Assembly: GCF_023155275.1 (NCBI RefSeq)
Contig: NZ_JALMUV010000023.1
Coordinates: forward strand, 48,942 to 112,941
Reading direction: 5' to 3'
DNA: 64,000 nt
From: Streptomyces rhizoryzae
Lineage (GTDB): Bacteria > Actinomycetota > Actinomycetes > Streptomycetales > Streptomycetaceae
The position numbers were made by a program, and so were the translations under genes. The notes below the pieces were generated by a model, which did not search any database, was not told the origin of the DNA, and was given only the letters and a program-made list of their open reading frames with translations. Shown one piece after another: positions 61,425 through 64,000 of this stretch; the stretch's first letter is position 1; every line of letters begins with the position of its first letter.

Positions 61425-62432
61425 ATGCCCTCTCCCTTTCCTGCTTCTGGTTGTGCGGGGATTCTCCGGCGGCAGGCTTTCGCTGAACCACTTCTGGAAC
61501 TGGACGGACTGGTGCCGGGGAGCGACGTCTATCTCACGAACAGCGAGGTCTGCCTCACGCCCGGCGGCCGGGGCGGGGCCGGAATCCCGGAACTGGCGAC
61601 CGCGGTCGGGATGATCGAGGACGCGGAGGCCAAAGGGCTGCTGCGGCCCGGCGGCACGGTCGTCGAAGCGTCCTCCGGACGTCTCGGGGCGGCCCTCGCC
61701 GCCGCCTGCGCCGAAAAAGGCTATCCGTTCACCTGCGTCACCGATCCCGAACTCCCGCCGGGGCGCCGGGCCCTGCTGAAATCCCTGGGAGCGCACCTCG
61801 TCAGCGTGACCAGGCGGGATCCCGGCGGTGGGTTTCTGCTCAGCCGGATCGAGCGCGTCCGGGAACTGCTGACGGCCGATCCTCGGCTGGTATGGCTGAA
61901 TCACTACGCATATGCAGCGCATTCCGCTGCCCGCACCGCCCGCACCGCCGCGGAGATCCTGCGGGAACTGGGCCGTGTCGATCACCTCTTCCTCACCGCG
62001 GGCGCGTTCGGCGCCTTGCGCGGCTGCCTCGACCACTTCCGGGAATTCTCCCCGCACACCAAGGTGACGGCCGTGGCCGCCACCGGCCACCGGGTGGCCC
62101 GCCGCCCCCCGGAACCGGGCCGCCCCCTGGAGCCCGGCCGTCCCGCCGCCGCCGACGAACTGCTGCTGGTCACCGGGCCGGAGGCGGTCCGGATGTGCGG
62201 CCGGCTCGCCGCGGACCACGGACTGGCGGCCGGCCGCCCCACCGGCTCGGTCCTCGCGGCCGTGGTACGCGCCGCCCCGTCGCTACCGGGGGGTTCGCGG
62301 GTGCTGGCGCTCGCCCCGGACCTGCGCGACCGCCGCGCCCGGGCGTGCGGTGGCGGCGCCCGGGCCGTTCGCGCCGTTTGCTCCGCAGTCCCCCCTCACC
62401 CCGCCGCACCGCACGAGGAGACCCGCTCATGA
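61425..62432 (+). CDS. Cysteine-synthase/SbnA-like protein lacking the PLP lysine motif
   Basis: A 335-residue fold-II PLP-family protein. The order of motifs follows SbnA and O-acetylserine sulfhydrylases: TPGG..., then MIEDAEAKGLLRPGGTVVEA, SSGRLGAALAAAC, FTCVTDPELPPGRRALLKSLGAHLV, and a C-terminal PTGSVLAAV. The segment that should read GGS(V/M)KDR, with the PLP Lys, is GGRGGAGIPELATAVG here and has no Lys. The phosphate-binding TSGN has become SSGR. It may be a non-catalytic or repurposed paralogue. A TTG at 61416 is an alternative start. Its stop overlaps the next start by ATGA. Confidence 0.75.
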   Translation: MPSPFPASGCAGILRRQAFAEPLLELDGLVPGSDVYLTNSEVCLTPGGRGGAGIPELATAVGMIEDAEAKGLLRPGGTVVEASSGRLGAALAAACAEKGYPFTCVTDPELPPGRRALLKSLGAHLVSVTRRDPGGGFLLSRIERVRELLTADPRLVWLNHYAYAAHSAARTARTAAEILRELGRVDHLFLTAGAFGALRGCLDHFREFSPHTKVTAVAATGHRVARRPPEPGRPLEPGRPAAADELLLVTGPEAVRMCGRLAADHGLAAGRPTGSVLAAVVRAAPSLPGGSRVLALAPDLRDRRARACGGGARAVRAVCSAVPPHPAAPHEETRS

Positions 62433-63424
62433 CCGTCGACACCATGGCCCCGGCCGCCCGGTGGGGTGCCGAACGCTCGGCCGACCTCGCCTGCCTGGCC
62501 GCCCGCTACGCCGTGCGCTTCCCCTGGTACGGCCATCTGCTGGCCCGGCGGGGGGTCCTCGGCTCGGACCGCCTGGACGAGCTGCCGGTCCTCGGCCCGG
62601 ACCTCCTCGACGCGCACTACTACACCGCCCCGCACCCCCAATTCCCTTGCGCGGGTGTGTACTTCAGCTCCGGTACCAGTACCGGACGACCCAAGCGGGT
62701 GCTCTACAGCGCGGCCGACGACGATGCCTGCGCCGGTCGGCACAGGGCGCTCTTCGAGGAGTTCCTCGGCGGCCTCCCCGTCGGCAGCGTCGCCGTCACC
62801 GACCTCGGTGCCTGCCATGTGGCGGCGTCCGCGCGGCGGATCTTCCTGGAGATGGGGTTCGACGCCCGTGGCATCGATGTCGAGCGCCCGCTCGGCGAGC
62901 ACACCGGGCTGCTCAACGCCTGCCGCCCGGACGTGCTGTTCACGCTGCCGCAGATCCTGGACCGGCTGCTGCGGTCGCCCGATCCGCTGCGCATCGCACC
63001 GCGCAAGGTGATCGTCATCGGCGGCCTGGCCCCGGCCGGCTGGCGCCGCCGGGTGGCCGAACGGTTCGGCATCGGCTTCGCCGACGTCCTCGACCTCTTC
63101 GGCAGCGTGGAGATCGGCGCCATCGCCTACTACGACGCGGCGACCGGCTGCTACCGCTTCCACGACCACATCCTTCCCGAGGTCGTACCGCCGGGCCCGG
63201 ATCCGGACGCCTCGCTCCCCGGCGGCGGCAGCGGCGCGCTGCTGCTCACCTCCTTCGCCCGGGACTGCTTCCCCGCCCTGCGCTACGCCACCGGCGACCT
63301 GATCAGCGGGCTGCGGCGGGTCGAGCACGGCGGCCGGGTCGGCTATGTCTTCGACCGCATCGGCGGCCGGGCCGCCCGCCCGCGCCCCGCACGGCTGAAC
63401 GGGACAGGCGCCCGCGCCTGGTAA
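62429..63424 (+). CDS. Adenylate-forming enzyme, PaaK-like, without C-terminal subdomain
   Basis: A 331-residue member of the ANL superfamily. YFSSGTSTGRPKRVLYS (about 77-93) is the AMP-binding P-loop, and DLFGSVEIGAIAYYD (about 228-242) corresponds to the YGxTE motif. The LLNACRPDVLFTLPQILDRLL region resembles phenylacetate-CoA ligases (PaaK). The protein stops just after RYATGDLI and FDRIGGRA, where a full-length ligase would begin its mobile C-terminal subdomain with the catalytic Lys. No other frame continues it. It is coupled to the cysteine-synthase-like gene, so the two probably act together. Confidence 0.75.
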   Translation: MTVDTMAPAARWGAERSADLACLAARYAVRFPWYGHLLARRGVLGSDRLDELPVLGPDLLDAHYYTAPHPQFPCAGVYFSSGTSTGRPKRVLYSAADDDACAGRHRALFEEFLGGLPVGSVAVTDLGACHVAASARRIFLEMGFDARGIDVERPLGEHTGLLNACRPDVLFTLPQILDRLLRSPDPLRIAPRKVIVIGGLAPAGWRRRVAERFGIGFADVLDLFGSVEIGAIAYYDAATGCYRFHDHILPEVVPPGPDPDASLPGGGSGALLLTSFARDCFPALRYATGDLISGLRRVEHGGRVGYVFDRIGGRAARPRPARLNGTGARAW

Positions 63425-63560
63425 CTCCCCGTGCTGGCAGTCCCCTTGGTCCCATCGCTCCCTGTTGACACGCCGCGTAAGGTGGAGGCGCAGTACGCAC
63501 CCCGGTCCCGCCGCAGGGGCCGGGTGTCACCCGAGTGGGGGGAAGAAAGGTGCGTGCCCG

Positions 63561-63782
63561 ATGAGCGTCGGGCTGCTGTCTGCCGTCGGTATCTGCCTGT
63601 ACGGGGTGACCCTCGCGGTCCTCGCCTTCACCGCCACGTTCGCGCGGCGTGCGGTACGGCGGCGCGAGGCCCGTGCCACCCTGGGTGTCCTCGTCCTCCT
63701 GCACGTCCGTGACCGGCACCTCGCGCCGGTGCCGCCCGGAGCGGAGCGGAACGTCCCGGACGGGCGGACGACGGCGCCGTGA
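63561..63782 (+). CDS. Small membrane protein
   Basis: A 73-residue protein with one clear transmembrane segment (LLSAVGICLYGVTLAVLAFT, near 5-24), a basic loop (FARRAVRRREARATLG) and a hydrophilic tail. I do not recognise the family. GGAAGAAAGG lies 11 bases before the ATG. TTGACA occurs upstream at about 63466 and may be part of its promoter. It lies head-on to a histidine-kinase gene. Confidence 0.55.
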   Translation: MSVGLLSAVGICLYGVTLAVLAFTATFARRAVRRREARATLGVLVLLHVRDRHLAPVPPGAERNVPDGRTTAP

Positions 63783-63914
63783 CGACGCGGCAGACACGAC
63801 GCGACCAGGGAAGAGGACCCCCTTCCAGGCGCGTGGGGAGCAGCGCATGCATGCGCCCGGACGGCGTGGTCCAGGCACCGGCACGCCGTCAGCGGGCGGC
63901 GGGCGGGGCCGGGA

Positions 63915-64000
63915 TCAGCGGGGGAACGCCACGCGCAGGTCCAGTCCGCCGCCTTCGCGGGGGACGGCGGTGATCGTGCCGTCGTGGGCGCGGACCACCG
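63915..64000 (-). CDS. C-terminal end of a sensor histidine kinase (start outside window)
   Basis: The minus strand reads VVRAHDGTITAVPREGGG, then LDLRVAFPR and a stop at 63915-63917. This is the usual ending of a HATPase_c domain (VxAHxGxIxAxxRxGGGxxxxVxLP) in actinomycete two-component kinases. Only 27 codons are in the window; the rest lies to the right. A response regulator would be expected further along. Confidence 0.7.
   Translation of the reverse strand, partial: VVRAHDGTITAVPREGGGLDLRVAFPR

Overview
The window is very GC-rich (about 73-75 %), with codon third positions almost all G or C. It has frequent GTG starts, ATGA stop/start overlaps, Tat-type signal peptides and many protein families typical of Streptomyces (DUF4185, DUF6381, DUF6131, DUF6328, SpoIIE-type phosphatase, NmtR, UdgX). 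It is therefore most likely chromosomal DNA of a Streptomyces or a close relative such as Kitasatospora. No rRNA, tRNA, CRISPR array, integrase or transposase gene was recognised.

Layout. 1-8 kb: a Rieske oxygenase cut by the window edge, a methyltransferase, a P1B-4 metal-efflux ATPase with an SmtB/NmtR-like operator, a hydrolase, a Tat-exported DUF4185 protein, the matching nickel/cobalt sensor NmtR and a nitrilase-family amidase. 8-12 kb: an asparagine-to-fumarate operon (FadR-type regulator, asparaginase, aspartase) read from a probable leaderless promoter. 12-21 kb: an acetyltransferase, an 80-bp palindromic repeat, a decayed and an intact alpha/beta hydrolase, a LysR regulator, a CitA/CitB-type two-component system and, divergent from it, a complete nitrate/sulfonate/taurine-type ABC importer.

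21-30 kb is the most unusual block. It is one tightly packed leftward series: alpha/beta hydrolase, AAA-like NTPase with an altered P-loop, a 1040-residue STAND-type NTPase, two trypsin-like proteases (one with an effector-associated-like N-terminal domain) and a Tat lipoprotein with an M15-peptidase-like zinc motif. This has the logic of a sensor, NTPase switch and protease effector conflict system.

30-53 kb holds mostly single genes: a glyoxalase-like protein, small stress-type proteins, a ClpC paralogue, UdgX, a frameshifted SpoIIE-type phosphatase, a protein resembling the Bacillus thuringiensis Cyt toxins, an MFS exporter, a quinone oxidoreductase, a hemerythrin protein, Fpg, an Orn/Lys/Arg-type decarboxylase, an NDH-2-like dehydrogenase, a stand-alone LigD-type phosphoesterase, an AI-2E-family permease and an isocitrate-lyase-family enzyme. 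UdgX, Fpg and the phosphoesterase are three DNA-repair genes within 13 kb.

53-64 kb is regulatory and more decayed: a DUF2306 membrane protein with a PadR regulator and clear operator, the fused remains of a divergent lysR-eamA pair, a flavin monooxygenase divergent from a second PadR gene over a repeated operator, two secreted cell-wall-type proteins, and a LysR-controlled two-gene unit. In that unit a cysteine-synthase-like protein lacks the PLP lysine motif and is coupled to an adenylate-forming enzyme without its C-terminal subdomain. The window ends in the last 27 codons of a histidine kinase. Three reading frames carry single-base frameshifts (near 13.26, 37.20 and 53.17 kb), which may be real decay or sequence errors.
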